A stretch of DNA of 64,000 nt from UBA5109 sp038148755 (GTDB lineage Bacteria > Pseudomonadota > Gammaproteobacteria > Pseudomonadales > Pseudohongiellaceae), in assembly GCA_038148755.1 (NCBI GenBank), contig JAYQWA010000007.1, positions 15,183 through 79,182 on the forward strand. The letters run 5' to 3'. Positions 35,039 through 44,407 of this stretch are shown one piece after another. The translations under genes and the position numbers were made by a program. The notes below the pieces were generated by a model. That model saw only the letters and a program-made list of their open reading frames with translations, was not told where the DNA came from and made no database searches. The number at the start of each line of letters is the position of its first letter. The stretch's first letter is position 1.

Positions 35039-35509
35039 ATGAGCAAAATAAAAACAGTTGAAGGTGAGTTTACTGGTGCAAGTGCCAATTATGCGATTCT
35101 TGTCAGCCGCTTTAACGAGTTTGTCGTTAATAGTTTGCAAGACGGTGCCATCGATTGTTTAAAGCGTCATGGTGTGGCTGATAGTGCAATAACCCTTATA
35201 AAAGTGCCAGGAGCCTTTGAATTACCCCTGGCTGCACAAAAAGCCGCTCAAAGTGAGCAGTACGACGCCATTATTGCACTCGGCGCCGTGATAAGAGGCA
35301 GTACACCACATTTTGATTATGTTTGTACTGAATGCAGTCGCGGTTTAAACCAGGTCAGTCTGGCTTTCAATATTCCTGTCGCCTTTGGTGTGCTGACGGT
35401 TGATACTATTGAACAGGCTATTGAACGTGCCGGAACAAAAGCCGGTAACAAGGGAGCAGATGCTGCCATGACGGCTATGGAAATGGTCAGCCTGTCCCGT
35501 AAGCTTTAG
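35039..35509 (+). CDS. ribH: 6,7-dimethyl-8-ribityllumazine synthase
   Basis: Condenses the pyrimidine and DHBP to lumazine, the step before riboflavin synthase. 156 residues, usual size. FNEFVV near residue 25-30, PGAFELPLAAQ and GAVIRGSTPHFDYV with catalytic H91. Between ribBX and nusB; nusB starts four bases past its stop region. Lumazine synthase normally forms large icosahedral or pentameric shells. Confidence 0.96.
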   Translation: MSKIKTVEGEFTGASANYAILVSRFNEFVVNSLQDGAIDCLKRHGVADSAITLIKVPGAFELPLAAQKAAQSEQYDAIIALGAVIRGSTPHFDYVCTECSRGLNQVSLAFNIPVAFGVLTVDTIEQAIERAGTKAGNKGADAAMTAMEMVSLSRKL

Positions 35510-35513
35510 CCTG

Positions 35514-35966
35514 ATGTCTGAGGACGCTTCACAGCCCAGAGTTTCACACCGGAAGAAAGCCAGGTCTTTACTGGTGCAGGCAATGTACCAGTGGCAGATG
35601 GCGGGTGGTTCAAGCAGTTATATAGAGGCACAGTTTCGTGCTGATAACAGCGCAAAAATTGATTGGGAATTTTTCCACCAGGCGCTGGTTTATATCATTA
35701 TGAACACTGAAAAAGTTGACCAACTTTTTATTGAGCTACTTGATCGCAAAGCAAATCAGCTTGACCCGATTGAACTGGCGCTTTTACGTTTGGGCAGTTT
35801 TGAATTTCTGGAGCGCATTGATGTGCCTTACAAAGTAGTCATCAATGAATATGTTGATCTGGCAAAAAAATATGGTGCGAGTGAAAGCCATAAATATATC
35901 AACGGCGTGCTGGATAAACTGGCGAAAAAACACAGAGCAGTGGAAATTGCCGGTAGCAAAGGCTGA
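35514..35966 (+). CDS. nusB: Transcription antitermination protein NusB
   Basis: Binds boxA RNA with NusE and supports antitermination of rRNA operons. 150 residues, all helical. RKKARSLLVQAMYQWQMAG at the start and VINEYVDLAKKYG followed by KYINGVLDKLAKK at the end are the family signatures. Directly follows ribH, as in most gammaproteobacteria; thiL follows 37 bp later. Confidence 0.96.
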   Translation: MSEDASQPRVSHRKKARSLLVQAMYQWQMAGGSSSYIEAQFRADNSAKIDWEFFHQALVYIIMNTEKVDQLFIELLDRKANQLDPIELALLRLGSFEFLERIDVPYKVVINEYVDLAKKYGASESHKYINGVLDKLAKKHRAVEIAGSKG

Positions 35967-36003
35967 ATAATTTTTAAGAAAGTAACAGTGCCTGAGAGGC
36001 ATC

Positions 36004-36996
36004 ATGGCTGTTTCAGAATTTGATCTAATCAAGGACTACTTTAACAGACCGGGATTGGTTCCAACGCCGGAACAGTCCGAAAGAATACCTTTGGGCATTG
36101 GTGATGACTGCGCCCTGCTTGAACTTCCTCCTGAAAAACTCTTAGCCGTATCTATGGATACGCTTGTTGCTGATGTGCATTTCCCTGCCAAGGCAGATTC
36201 CGAACTTATTGCACAACGAGCGTTGGCTGTTAATTTAAGTGATCTGGCTGCCATGGGGGCAGAGCCTCTGGCTTTTACCCTGGCATTAACTCTGCCGAAA
36301 GCAGAAAGCACATGGCTGGAAGGTTTTAGTCGTGGCCTGCAAGACATAATTCAGCGTTACCAATGTCCACTTATTGGCGGAGACATCACAAAGGGTCCTT
36401 TGAGTATTACGATTCAGGTGCATGGTCTGGTCGATAAAAGCAGAGCATTGACAAGAAATGGAGCCAGTATCGGTGATCTGGTTTTTGTTTCGGGTGAGCT
36501 GGGCGCGGCTGGCCTGGCTCTGAGTTTAATGGGAAACGGCATGTCGCTTGATAAGCCTGATACCAAAGCACTTCACAACGCTTATTATCAGCCTGTGCCA
36601 CGACTAGCGCTGGGGCAGGCGCTTGGTGGTATCGCTTCTGCAGCCATCGATATTTCAGATGGCTTGATGGCAGACCTTGGTCATATTGCAAAACAAAGCT
36701 CTGTGGGGATTGAACTGGATGCTAAGTCTATTCCAGTTGCTGCGGCAGTCAGGAATTTTATGGCAGCCATGGGAGACAGAAACAAGGGACTAAATCTGGC
36801 TTTAACAGCAGGTGATGAATATGAGCTGGCCCTGACGGTTGCAGAAAGCCGACAGGAAGAATTACAAAAAAAAGCCCTTGCTTTTAATGTACCATTAACC
36901 TTGATAGGTCGTGTCGTAGCCGGTACCAGAGTGAAATGTATAGGGGCTGACGGCCTTGAACTTGAAATAAAAACAACGGGCTATCAACATTTTTAA
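36004..36996 (+). CDS. thiL: Thiamine-monophosphate kinase
   Basis: Phosphorylates thiamine monophosphate to thiamine pyrophosphate. 330 residues. Seen: GIGDDCALL (31-39), SMDTLVADVHFP, NLSDLAAMGAEPL, GGDITKGPLSI and DISDGLMADLGHI, the ATP/Mg sites of the PurM-like fold. Follows nusB as usual; pgpA would be the next gene but here a fossil permease fragment lies between them. Confidence 0.95.
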   Translation: MAVSEFDLIKDYFNRPGLVPTPEQSERIPLGIGDDCALLELPPEKLLAVSMDTLVADVHFPAKADSELIAQRALAVNLSDLAAMGAEPLAFTLALTLPKAESTWLEGFSRGLQDIIQRYQCPLIGGDITKGPLSITIQVHGLVDKSRALTRNGASIGDLVFVSGELGAAGLALSLMGNGMSLDKPDTKALHNAYYQPVPRLALGQALGGIASAAIDISDGLMADLGHIAKQSSVGIELDAKSIPVAAAVRNFMAAMGDRNKGLNLALTAGDEYELALTVAESRQEELQKKALAFNVPLTLIGRVVAGTRVKCIGADGLELEIKTTGYQHF

Positions 36997-37035
36997 CCTT
37001 AACAGCCAACAGGGTAAAAACGGGAAGTGCCATGA

Positions 37036-37290
37036 ATAAAAACATCATTTTTCTTTTTTCTGCCCTCTATTTTACTTTCCGGGTTTATGTTTCCTTTTGA
37101 CGGCATGCCAAAATCGGCTCAGGCCATTGCAGAAGTTTTACCTTTAACGCACTTTAACCGGATTATCAGGAATATTATGTTGCGCGGTGCTGAGATAGAT
37201 TTTTTAAGCAGTGATATGCTGGCACTTTTAACATTTGCCCTGGTGGCCTTAAGCATCGCAATATTGCGTTTCAGTAAGCGGCTGGATTGA
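37036..37290 (+). pseudogene. 3' remnant of an ABC-2 type transporter permease
   Basis: The frame from 37036 reads KTSFFFFLPSILLSGFMFPF then DGMPKSAQAIAEVLPLTHFN and RIIRNIMLRGAEIDFL, ending in RFSKRLD. This is the typical C-terminus of ABC-2 (multidrug/efflux type) permeases, including the last membrane helix. Only about 84 codons remain; a TGA at 37033 precedes it and nothing of the other ~290 codons is present. An ATG at 37032 opens a different frame that stops after 22 codons. Most likely a decayed insertion or deletion remnant between thiL and pgpA; its last bases touch pgpA. Confidence 0.75.
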
Positions 37291-37292
37291 TA

Positions 37293-37775
37293 ATGGACGC
37301 ACAACTTGTAAAGCAGGTTTTTTCTCATCCGATCCATTTTCTGGCATTTGGGTTTGGCAGTGGTCTATCGCCAAAAGCGCCAGGAACTGCCGGCACACTG
37401 ATGGCGCTTATTCTTTATCTGCTGCTGGCGCAATTATCACTACCACTTTATCTGGGGATGTTACTGCTCAGCTTTGCTATAGGTATTTATCTTTGCGACC
37501 GCAGTTCAAAATTACTGGGTATCCATGATCATGGTGGCATCGTCTGGGACGAATTTGTCGGTTACTGGATTACCATGCTGGTTGCTCCCAGTGGCTGGGT
37601 GTGGGTACTGATTGGCTTTATCCTGTTTCGTCTCTTCGATATTTTGAAACCTTTTCCCATCAATGTCTTTGATAAACATATTCATGGTGGTCTGGGTATC
37701 ATGCTGGATGATGCCATTGCTGGCAGTTTTGCCTGGCTCTGCTTGCAATTGATTGCGATAGGAGTGGCCACTTGA
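37293..37775 (+). CDS. pgpA: Phosphatidylglycerophosphatase A
   Basis: Membrane phosphatase that converts phosphatidylglycerol phosphate to phosphatidylglycerol. 160 residues. N-terminal FGFGSGLSPKAPGTAGTL, catalytic IHDHGGIVWDEFVGYW, and RLFDILKPFPI at the third helix. ATG 37293 is used; an in-frame TTG two codons upstream would overlap the permease remnant. Its TGA overlaps the TTG start of yaiI (TTGA), so coupled translation is likely. Confidence 0.93.
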   Translation: MDAQLVKQVFSHPIHFLAFGFGSGLSPKAPGTAGTLMALILYLLLAQLSLPLYLGMLLLSFAIGIYLCDRSSKLLGIHDHGGIVWDEFVGYWITMLVAPSGWVWVLIGFILFRLFDILKPFPINVFDKHIHGGLGIMLDDAIAGSFAWLCLQLIAIGVAT

Positions 37776-38227
37776 AAATATGGGTTGATGCCGATGCCTG
37801 CCCCGTGGTCATTAAAGATATATTATTCAAAGCGGCAGAAAGAACTCAGACAGAATTAACGCTGGTTGCCAATCAGCCATTGCGGGTTTACGCTTCGCGC
37901 TATATTAAAGCCATCCAGGTGCAGTCCGGTTTTGATGTGGCGGATAATGAAATTGTTAAATTAACAGAAGCCGGTGATCTGGTAATTACCTCGGATATTC
38001 CATTGGCTGATGAAGTGTTGGCGAAAGGCGGGCAGGCTTTAAGTCCACGCGGTGAACTCTACACAACCAGTAATATAAAAAGCCGCTTAAACATGCGTGA
38101 TTTTATGGATACCATGCGTGCTAGTGGTGAGCATACCGGAGGCCCGGCACCGTTGAGTCAGAGTGACCGGCAGCAGTTTGCCAATCACCTTGACAGGATA
38201 TTACGAAAGCACAGAAGCTCAGAGTAA
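37772..38227 (+). CDS. yaiI: YaiI/YqxD family (UPF0178) protein
   Basis: 151 residues with the conserved core of this family: KIWVDADACPVVIKDIL at the start, AEAGDLVITSDIPLADEVL-like centre, and SPRGELYTTSNIKSRLNMRDF. It is a PIN-like fold with conserved aspartates, predicted nuclease, function unproven. The TTG start at 37772 overlaps the pgpA stop and is needed because the conserved motif begins at residue 2. Converges on the helicase gene with only an 8-bp gap. Confidence 0.9.
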   Translation: MKIWVDADACPVVIKDILFKAAERTQTELTLVANQPLRVYASRYIKAIQVQSGFDVADNEIVKLTEAGDLVITSDIPLADEVLAKGGQALSPRGELYTTSNIKSRLNMRDFMDTMRASGEHTGGPAPLSQSDRQQFANHLDRILRKHRSSE

Positions 38228-38235
38228 ATGATATT

Positions 38236-39999
38236 TTATTCTGGTGCTTTTCTAGCTTTGCGTTTTCTGGGTTTTCTTTTGGGTTTAGTGTTTATGCTGG
38301 CTTTAGTCTGTTTATCATTATCAGTCTGATTGAAAACAGAAATTTGTATTTTTCTGCCTGCCACATAAGTATTTTGTAAATGCTGAAAAACTTCTTTTGG
38401 CATGCCTTCGGGTAAATCAACAATACTGTAGTCATCAAAAATATTGATGCGCCCGATGTGTTTGCTCTCTATGCCTGCTTCATTAGCAATCGCACCGACA
38501 ATATTGCCGGGTCTGACTTTGTGTTCATGGCCGACTTCGATACGGTAACGCTGCATGCCCGGTTCAATGGCGGTTAGGAAGCGCTCATCCTTGCTACGCA
38601 TTTTATTGCGAGGCCTGGAACTTTCTCTGTTATCATCTCTGCTGCTTTTTTCTTTTTCCTGTTCTTTTTTTAGGAGCAGGGGTTTGTCCCCGCGTACAAT
38701 TTTTGCCAGGGCAGCGGCAATATCCAACGCGGGAATATTATGCTCAAACTGATATTGTTCGAGAATCTCCCGGTAGAGTTGCAGGTCATCACTGGCAAGT
38801 GTGTCGTTGATGTTTTGCTTAAATTTTGCAATGCGTTTGTTGTTAATAATTTCTGTAGAAGGCAATTCCATTAACTCTATTTTGCTGCGGGTTGCCCGTT
38901 CTATCGCCTGCAGCATTCTTTTCTCCCGGGGTGCAACAAACAGGATGGCATCACCCGCACGACCCGCCCGTCCGGTTCTGCCTATGCGGTGAACATAAGC
39001 TTCCGTATCATAAGGTACGTCATAATTGATAACGTGACTGATACGTTCGACATCAAGCCCCCGTGCCGCTACATCGGTTGCAACCAGAATATCAATTTTG
39101 GCCTGTTTAAGTTTTTCGATAGTGCGCTCGCGCTGATTCTGTGGAACATCGCCATTCAGAGCTGTTGTGGCATAGCCACGGGCAGCCAGTTTTTCCGCCA
39201 GCTCGACGGTGGCTGTCTTTGTGCGAACAAAAATAATAACGCCATCAAAATTTTCTGCCTCAAGAATACGGGTAAGGGCATCCAGTTTATGCAGGCCGCT
39301 GACAGGCCAGTAACGCTGCCTGATAGTTTCAGCAGTACTGGTTTTTACCTTAATCGTGATTTGTTGTGGCTGGTTTAAATAATTCTCAGCAATCCGCCTG
39401 ATCTGCGTTGGCATAGTGGCAGAAAATAAAGCGGTCTGTCGTTGTTGCGGGCATTGCTCCAGTATCCACTCGACATCATCAATAAAACCCATGCGTAACA
39501 TTTCATCGGCTTCATCAAGAACCAGCGTGTTTAGTTTATGTAGCTGCAATGTGCCACGACGCATATGATCCATGACCCTTCCCGGTGTTCCGACAACAAC
39601 ATGGACACCACGTCGCAGAGCCCTGATCTGAGCCGAGTAATCCTGCCCACCGTAAATTGGCAGCACATGAAAGCCTTTTATATAAGTGGCATAGCGCTGG
39701 AAAGCTTCGGCTACCTGTATGGCAAGTTCACGGGTAGGCGTTAGTACCAGCACCTGTGGTTCTTTTTGCTGGATGTCCAGTTTTGATAAGAGTGGCAGGG
39801 CAAAGGCCGCTGTTTTTCCTGTGCCGGTCTGTGCCTGTCCCAGCACGTCGTGACCCTGGGCTATCAGCGGGATAGTTTCGGTCTGAATTGGTGTAGGCTG
39901 CTCATAACCTAATTCATTCAGCACTTTTATGAGTGCTTCGTCGGAAATTAGTTGAGCAAAGCTAATGGTATGCGCTTGGGTTGGTGATTCTTCTGTCAT
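38236..39999 (-). CDS. deaD: DEAD-box ATP-dependent RNA helicase (DeaD/CsdA type)
   Basis: Unwinds RNA during ribosome assembly and mRNA decay, especially in cold. 587 residues. Walker A AQTGTGKT (56-63), DEAD (162-165), SAT, RGLDVERISHVINYD and HRIGRTGRAGRAG. After the helicase core comes a DbpA-like RNA-binding domain (MQRYRIEVGHEHKVRPGNI...NIFDDYSIVDLP), then a very basic tail (KPKRKPRKRKARK). This domain order fits DeaD better than RhlE or SrmB. Confidence 0.94.
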   Translation of the reverse strand: MTEESPTQAHTISFAQLISDEALIKVLNELGYEQPTPIQTETIPLIAQGHDVLGQAQTGTGKTAAFALPLLSKLDIQQKEPQVLVLTPTRELAIQVAEAFQRYATYIKGFHVLPIYGGQDYSAQIRALRRGVHVVVGTPGRVMDHMRRGTLQLHKLNTLVLDEADEMLRMGFIDDVEWILEQCPQQRQTALFSATMPTQIRRIAENYLNQPQQITIKVKTSTAETIRQRYWPVSGLHKLDALTRILEAENFDGVIIFVRTKTATVELAEKLAARGYATTALNGDVPQNQRERTIEKLKQAKIDILVATDVAARGLDVERISHVINYDVPYDTEAYVHRIGRTGRAGRAGDAILFVAPREKRMLQAIERATRSKIELMELPSTEIINNKRIAKFKQNINDTLASDDLQLYREILEQYQFEHNIPALDIAAALAKIVRGDKPLLLKKEQEKEKSSRDDNRESSRPRNKMRSKDERFLTAIEPGMQRYRIEVGHEHKVRPGNIVGAIANEAGIESKHIGRINIFDDYSIVDLPEGMPKEVFQHLQNTYVAGRKIQISVFNQTDNDKQTKASINTKPKRKPRKRKARKAPE

Positions 40000-40075
40000 G
40001 AATTTGTTTTTAAACAGGGCCGGTTCGAAGGGGCGCGAATTGTAACGTTTAATAGCAGAATAAGCTATGTAAACC

Positions 40076-40780
40076 TTAGTTCTGCAGATATTGCTTACGT
40101 TTGCTTTGTGGAAATTTTTCTATTGCATAACGCAGCATGGTTCGAGGCATGTTTTGATAATGCTGGTCGAGAAAATTTTCTGCAGTTTTTCTGTTCTGCT
40201 TGCCAATCTCCCGTAACATCCAGCCACTGGCTTTGTGAATTAAATCTTCTTCATCATTTAGAGTAAGCTCAATAAGTGAGAGTGCCGTATCAAAGTTCTG
40301 GCGTTTAATAAAATAGTAGCTTGAAATAATTGCTATTCGCCTTTCCCAGAGGTTTTTTGAAGTTACTAGAGAAAAAAGCGGAGCATGGCTTCTTTCAAGC
40401 AAATAAGCACCAAGGATTTTATGGGATGAACTGTCAACGATGTCCCAGTTATTTATATAAGTGGTATTCTCAAGATAAATCTTATAAATGGTTTCTTGTG
40501 CCTCATGACTAGCTTGTTTAAATTTTTCAGAAAGCAGAATAACTGCTGCAAGCCGGGCTTCATGGTAGGGGCTACGTAAGAGTTTTTCATTTTCTTCAAG
40601 CGTCATGTTTAGCCATTTTTTTACCAGGCTTCGAGTAACTGGCACTCTTATACCTAAAAATTTGTCGCCCTCGCCGTATTCTCCTTTAGCTGTTTTAAAA
40701 AACCTGGCTGAATGTGCAGCAATATCTTTGTTACTTTTTTCTTTCAGTTCTTGTAAAGCCTGTTTTGCTGTAATATTCAT
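40076..40780 (-). CDS. DNA alkylation repair protein, AlkD-like
   Basis: 234 residues of HEAT-like repeats with the AlkD pattern: FFKTAKGEYGEGDKFLGIRVP at the N-terminus, the conserved WDIVDSSSHKILGAYL, WERRIAIISSYYFI and KASGWMLREIGK. AlkD removes positively charged alkylated bases such as 3-methyladenine without base flipping. Lies 20 bp after uup and probably shares its mRNA. Confidence 0.9.
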   Translation of the reverse strand: MNITAKQALQELKEKSNKDIAAHSARFFKTAKGEYGEGDKFLGIRVPVTRSLVKKWLNMTLEENEKLLRSPYHEARLAAVILLSEKFKQASHEAQETIYKIYLENTTYINNWDIVDSSSHKILGAYLLERSHAPLFSLVTSKNLWERRIAIISSYYFIKRQNFDTALSLIELTLNDEEDLIHKASGWMLREIGKQNRKTAENFLDQHYQNMPRTMLRYAIEKFPQSKRKQYLQN

Positions 40781-40800
40781 TATTTTCCGAATCTTTGAAT

Positions 40801-42705
40801 TTAATTTTCCTGTTCGAGTTCCTGCCAGCGTTCAAAATAGTCTTCCAGTTTCTGTTGCTCAGAGGCCAGTTCTTGCAGAGTCTGATTGGATACTTCATGA
40901 TCCTGATTATAAAAATCAGGCTGACTGATTTCATGCTCAAGTTTTTTAATTCTCTGTTCGCAATTTTCTATTTGAACCGGTAATTGTTCCAGCTCCCGTT
41001 GAAATTTGTAACTTAGTTTTTTATTTGGCTTGGCATTACTTTTTGAATTGTCAGCGACTTCGACTTTAGTTTTCTTTTCAGCTTTTTCATTTTTTTCTAC
41101 ACTGAAACCACCTCCCTGTCTGAGCCAGTCTTCATAACCGCCAACATATTGCCTGACTCTGGCATTGCCATTCTCATCAGTTTCGAAAGCAATACTGCTA
41201 GTAACCACGTTATTAAGAAATTCACGGTCATGGCTGACCAGCAATACGGTGCCTGCGAAGTTGATTAGAAGTTCTTCCAGTAATTCCAGTGTTTCCATAT
41301 CCAGATCATTGGTTGGTTCGTCAAGGACAAGCAGGTTGGCCGGTTTACTGAAAAGGCAGGCGAGGATCAGGCGGTTTTGTTCACCACCGGATAAAGAACT
41401 CACTTTCTGGCGGGCACGATCGGGTGTAAATAAAAAGTCTCTTAAATAAGACATGACATGTAGTGACTTGCCATTTATTTCGACATAGTCACTGCCTTCA
41501 GCGATGGTGTCGTAAACATTTTGCTCGGGATCGAGCTGTAAACGTAATTGATCAAAATAGGCAATTTCCAGCTTGCTGCCGATTTTCACTTTGCCTGAAT
41601 CGGGTTTTAGCTCACCCAGTAAAATTTTTAAGAGGGTGGTCTTGCCTGCACCGTTAGCACCGATAAAACCGATTTTGTCGCCACGCATGATTTTGCATGA
41701 GAAGTCATTGATAATTTTTTTATCAGCAAAACCGTGCTCAATATGCTCAGCATCAATCACCAGTTTGCCGGATGACTCAGCCTGGTTCAGTGTGATTTTT
41801 GCCTGCCCCTGCACCTGTTTGCGCTGCCTGTATTCTTCCCGCAGAGCTTTCAAGGCTTTGACTCTGCCCTCATTGCGGGTACGTCTGGCTTTAATGCCTT
41901 GCCGAATCCAGACTTCTTCCTGCGCCAGTTTTTTATCGAATTCTGCCTGAGCTTTTTCTTCAGCAGCTAACTGTTGTTCGTAGAAAACCAGAAACTGCTG
42001 GTAGTCACACTCCCAGGCAGCAATATCACCACGATCAAGAATCATGATTTTATTTGCAATTTTTTGCAGGAATACACGGTCATGCGTAATAAGCACGATA
42101 GCGCCGGAGAATTGCGTGAGCTGGTTTTCCAGATATTCAATCGTCGGGATATCTAGGTGGTTTGTGGGTTCATCCAGCAACAGGACGTCGGGTTCAGTAA
42201 TGAAAGTTTTTGCCAAGGCAATACGTCGCAGCCAACCACCTGATAAGGTGTTCATCATTGTCTCACCCGTGATATCCAGTTTGCTGAGTGCGGTATCGAC
42301 TTTCTGTTGCAGGTTCCATGCCCCGGCTGTTTCAATTTGTTTTTGCAGGTCTGCCAGTTTTTCCAGCTGGCGCTGGTCTGTTGCTGACTGTGAAAGGTGG
42401 TGAAATTCCTTAATCAGCGCGCCCGACTGGGCTAAGCCATCGAGCAAAAAATCATAAACAGACTGAGTGTTGGCAGCAGGTAGTTCCTGATTTAGAAAAG
42501 CGACTTTGATATCCTGTTGTTGCCAGAATTCTCCGGCATCCGCTTTGATTTGTTGATTGAGCAGTTTTAAAAAAGATGATTTGCCTGCGCCATTGCGGCC
42601 AAGCAGGCCAATACGTTCTCCACTCTGGATATTGAGAGAAACTTTTTCAAGTAAAATCTGAGGGCCGTAAGCCAGATGAATATCGGTTAAACGAAATAAA
42701 AGCAT
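40801..42705 (-). CDS. uup: ABC-F ATPase Uup
   Basis: 634-residue ABC-F protein. Two Walker A sites GLLGRNGAGKSSF and GANGAGKTTL, signatures TLSGGWLRR and SLSGGEQNR, both with DEPTNHLD / DEPTNDLD. The stretch EEVWIRQGIKARRTRNEG and RVKALKALREEYR is typical of Uup and excludes EttA or YheS. A charged coiled-coil C-terminal domain (about 560-634) binds DNA or rRNA in homologues. Linked to precise transposon excision and ribosome function. Followed by the alkD-like gene. Confidence 0.93.
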   Translation of the reverse strand: MLLFRLTDIHLAYGPQILLEKVSLNIQSGERIGLLGRNGAGKSSFLKLLNQQIKADAGEFWQQQDIKVAFLNQELPAANTQSVYDFLLDGLAQSGALIKEFHHLSQSATDQRQLEKLADLQKQIETAGAWNLQQKVDTALSKLDITGETMMNTLSGGWLRRIALAKTFITEPDVLLLDEPTNHLDIPTIEYLENQLTQFSGAIVLITHDRVFLQKIANKIMILDRGDIAAWECDYQQFLVFYEQQLAAEEKAQAEFDKKLAQEEVWIRQGIKARRTRNEGRVKALKALREEYRQRKQVQGQAKITLNQAESSGKLVIDAEHIEHGFADKKIINDFSCKIMRGDKIGFIGANGAGKTTLLKILLGELKPDSGKVKIGSKLEIAYFDQLRLQLDPEQNVYDTIAEGSDYVEINGKSLHVMSYLRDFLFTPDRARQKVSSLSGGEQNRLILACLFSKPANLLVLDEPTNDLDMETLELLEELLINFAGTVLLVSHDREFLNNVVTSSIAFETDENGNARVRQYVGGYEDWLRQGGGFSVEKNEKAEKKTKVEVADNSKSNAKPNKKLSYKFQRELEQLPVQIENCEQRIKKLEHEISQPDFYNQDHEVSNQTLQELASEQQKLEDYFERWQELEQEN

Positions 42706-42811
42706 TAATTGGCAACTGTGGTTGCTGGTATTCGGGAGCGGCGATTATACCTCTTTTAATTGGATTGGCTTCCTGTATAGGTTATCACCCGATTTGTTGT
42801 TCTGAAGTTGT

Positions 42812-42872
42812 TGCCGAAGTCAGTCGTAGTTCGCTCGCTAAGATGCTCCTCACTTACGACGTGACTCCGGCA
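42812..42872. repeat. Long imperfect inverted repeat upstream of the aldehyde dehydrogenase
   Basis: TGCCGAAGTCAGTCGTAG (42812-42829) is complementary to TTACGACGTGACTCCGGCA (42854-42872) with one mismatch and one bulged base. The loop TTCGCTCGCTAAGATGCTCCTCAC contains TTCGCTCG, a motif also seen in the 3' box of the structured repeat family. A few bases later (42896-42914) GAGTCATTCACTG resembles the apical motif of that family, without a matching long stem. It may be a decayed or related element. Confidence 0.55.
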
Positions 42873-42979
42873 TAAAATATCCGGATAGCTTTCAGACTGA
42901 GTCATTCACTGTTTTTGCGTTATACTCGGCAGCCTTAAAATTAATTAAATTAGAATGGGATTTGCATGAGGATTTTTGC

Positions 42980-44407
42980 ATGAGAGAGTATTTGCAGTTT
43001 TATATTAACGGGGAATGGGTTGATCCGGTAACACCAAAACCATTGGATGTTATTGATCCGGCGACAGAAGAAGTAGCCGGACATATCAATGTGGGCAGTA
43101 AGGCAGATGTGGATAAGGCGGTTGCGGCAGCAGCTGAAGCCTTTAAAAGCTGGTCGCAAACCAGCAAGCAGGAACGCTTGCAGGTGTTGAATCGCATTAT
43201 TGAAGAATTTGAAAAAAGAGTCCCTGAACTGGGCCAGGCTATTACCGAAGAAATGGGAGCACCAACCTGGCTGGCAGTAAATACGCAGGCCGGGATCGGC
43301 GTTAATCATTTCAAAACAACAGCTTCCGTACTTGAACGTTTTGAGTTTGAAACGGATCGTGGTGGTAGCCATATCAGTCGCGAACCAATTGGGGTCTGCG
43401 GTTTTATTACCCCCTGGAACTGGCCGATTCACCAGATTTGCGCCAAGGTAGGACCAGCGTTGGCGGTAGGTTGTACAGTAGTACTTAAGCCTTCCGAAAT
43501 AGCGCCATTCTCAGGAAAAATATTTGCCGATATCATTCATGCAGCCGGTGTTCCGGCCGGTGTATTTAATCTGGTTCAGGGTGAAGGGCCAGAAGTTGGC
43601 CAGGCGATTGCCGAGCATCCCCAGATTGATATGGTTTCCATTACTGGTTCAACCCGTGCGGGTATTGCCGTTGCACAGGCCGCGGCTCCCACGGTAAAGC
43701 GTGTGCATCAGGAACTGGGCGGTAAAAGTCCGAATATCGTGCTGGAAGATGCAGACCTTGAAGCTGCGGTAACGGGCGGTATCAATGGCGTCATGATGAA
43801 TTCCGGTCAGTCCTGTCGTGCCCCAACGCGAATGCTGGTCCCCAATAAACTCATGGATCAGGTGAGTGCAATTGCCAAAGAAGTTGCCGAAAGTTGGACG
43901 CCCGGTGACCCGAAACAGGATAGCCGGATGGGGCCTGTTATTTCGGACCAGGCCTGGCAAAAAGTTCAGCGCCTGATCAAAAGCGGTATAGACAGTGGTG
44001 CGACCCTGGTCACTGGTGGAGATGGCAAACCGGAAGGACTGGAGCAAGGTTATTTTGTGAAGCCGACGGTCTTCAGTCATGTAACAAATGATATGGAAAT
44101 TGCCCGCGAAGAAATTTTCGGACCGGTACTGAGTATTATTGGTTACGATACTGAAGAAGAGGCGATCGAAATTGCCAATGATACGGAATATGGTCTGGGC
44201 GGATATGTGCAGAGCAAGGATATTGACCATGCGCGTAAAATTGCCGCAAAGATCCGTGCCGGTTATATCAGTATCAATAATGCCGGATTAGACATCAGTG
44301 TGCCTTTTGGTGGGTATAAGCATTCGGGTAATGGACGGGAGTTTGGGGATGAAGCGTTTGGAGAATTCCTCGAATACAAATCATTACTAGGCTACAACCC
44401 TTCTTAG
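42980..44407 (+). CDS. NAD(P)-dependent aldehyde dehydrogenase
   Basis: 475 residues, full-length ALDH superfamily. Cofactor region VCGFITPWNWP and SITGSTRAG, general base E245 in HQELGGKSPN, catalytic C279 in NSGQSCRAPTRM, and EEIFGPVLSI near the C-terminus. The NSGQSCRAPTRML form is common in broad-substrate ALDHs; the actual substrate is unknown. ATG 42980 with GAGGA upstream is preferred to an in-frame TTG at 42962. The TAG stop is in the outer stem of repeat copy 3. Next gene is a deacetylase. Confidence 0.92.
   Translation: MREYLQFYINGEWVDPVTPKPLDVIDPATEEVAGHINVGSKADVDKAVAAAAEAFKSWSQTSKQERLQVLNRIIEEFEKRVPELGQAITEEMGAPTWLAVNTQAGIGVNHFKTTASVLERFEFETDRGGSHISREPIGVCGFITPWNWPIHQICAKVGPALAVGCTVVLKPSEIAPFSGKIFADIIHAAGVPAGVFNLVQGEGPEVGQAIAEHPQIDMVSITGSTRAGIAVAQAAAPTVKRVHQELGGKSPNIVLEDADLEAAVTGGINGVMMNSGQSCRAPTRMLVPNKLMDQVSAIAKEVAESWTPGDPKQDSRMGPVISDQAWQKVQRLIKSGIDSGATLVTGGDGKPEGLEQGYFVKPTVFSHVTNDMEIAREEIFGPVLSIIGYDTEEEAIEIANDTEYGLGGYVQSKDIDHARKIAAKIRAGYISINNAGLDISVPFGGYKHSGNGREFGDEAFGEFLEYKSLLGYNPS

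Noticed and set aside
37032..37100. 22-codon frame starting at ATG 37032
   Set aside because: Stops early and is out of frame with the permease fragment that clearly resembles a protein family.
43649..44230. 193-codon frame antisense to the aldehyde dehydrogenase
   Set aside because: Entirely inside a conserved gene; no start site or motif.
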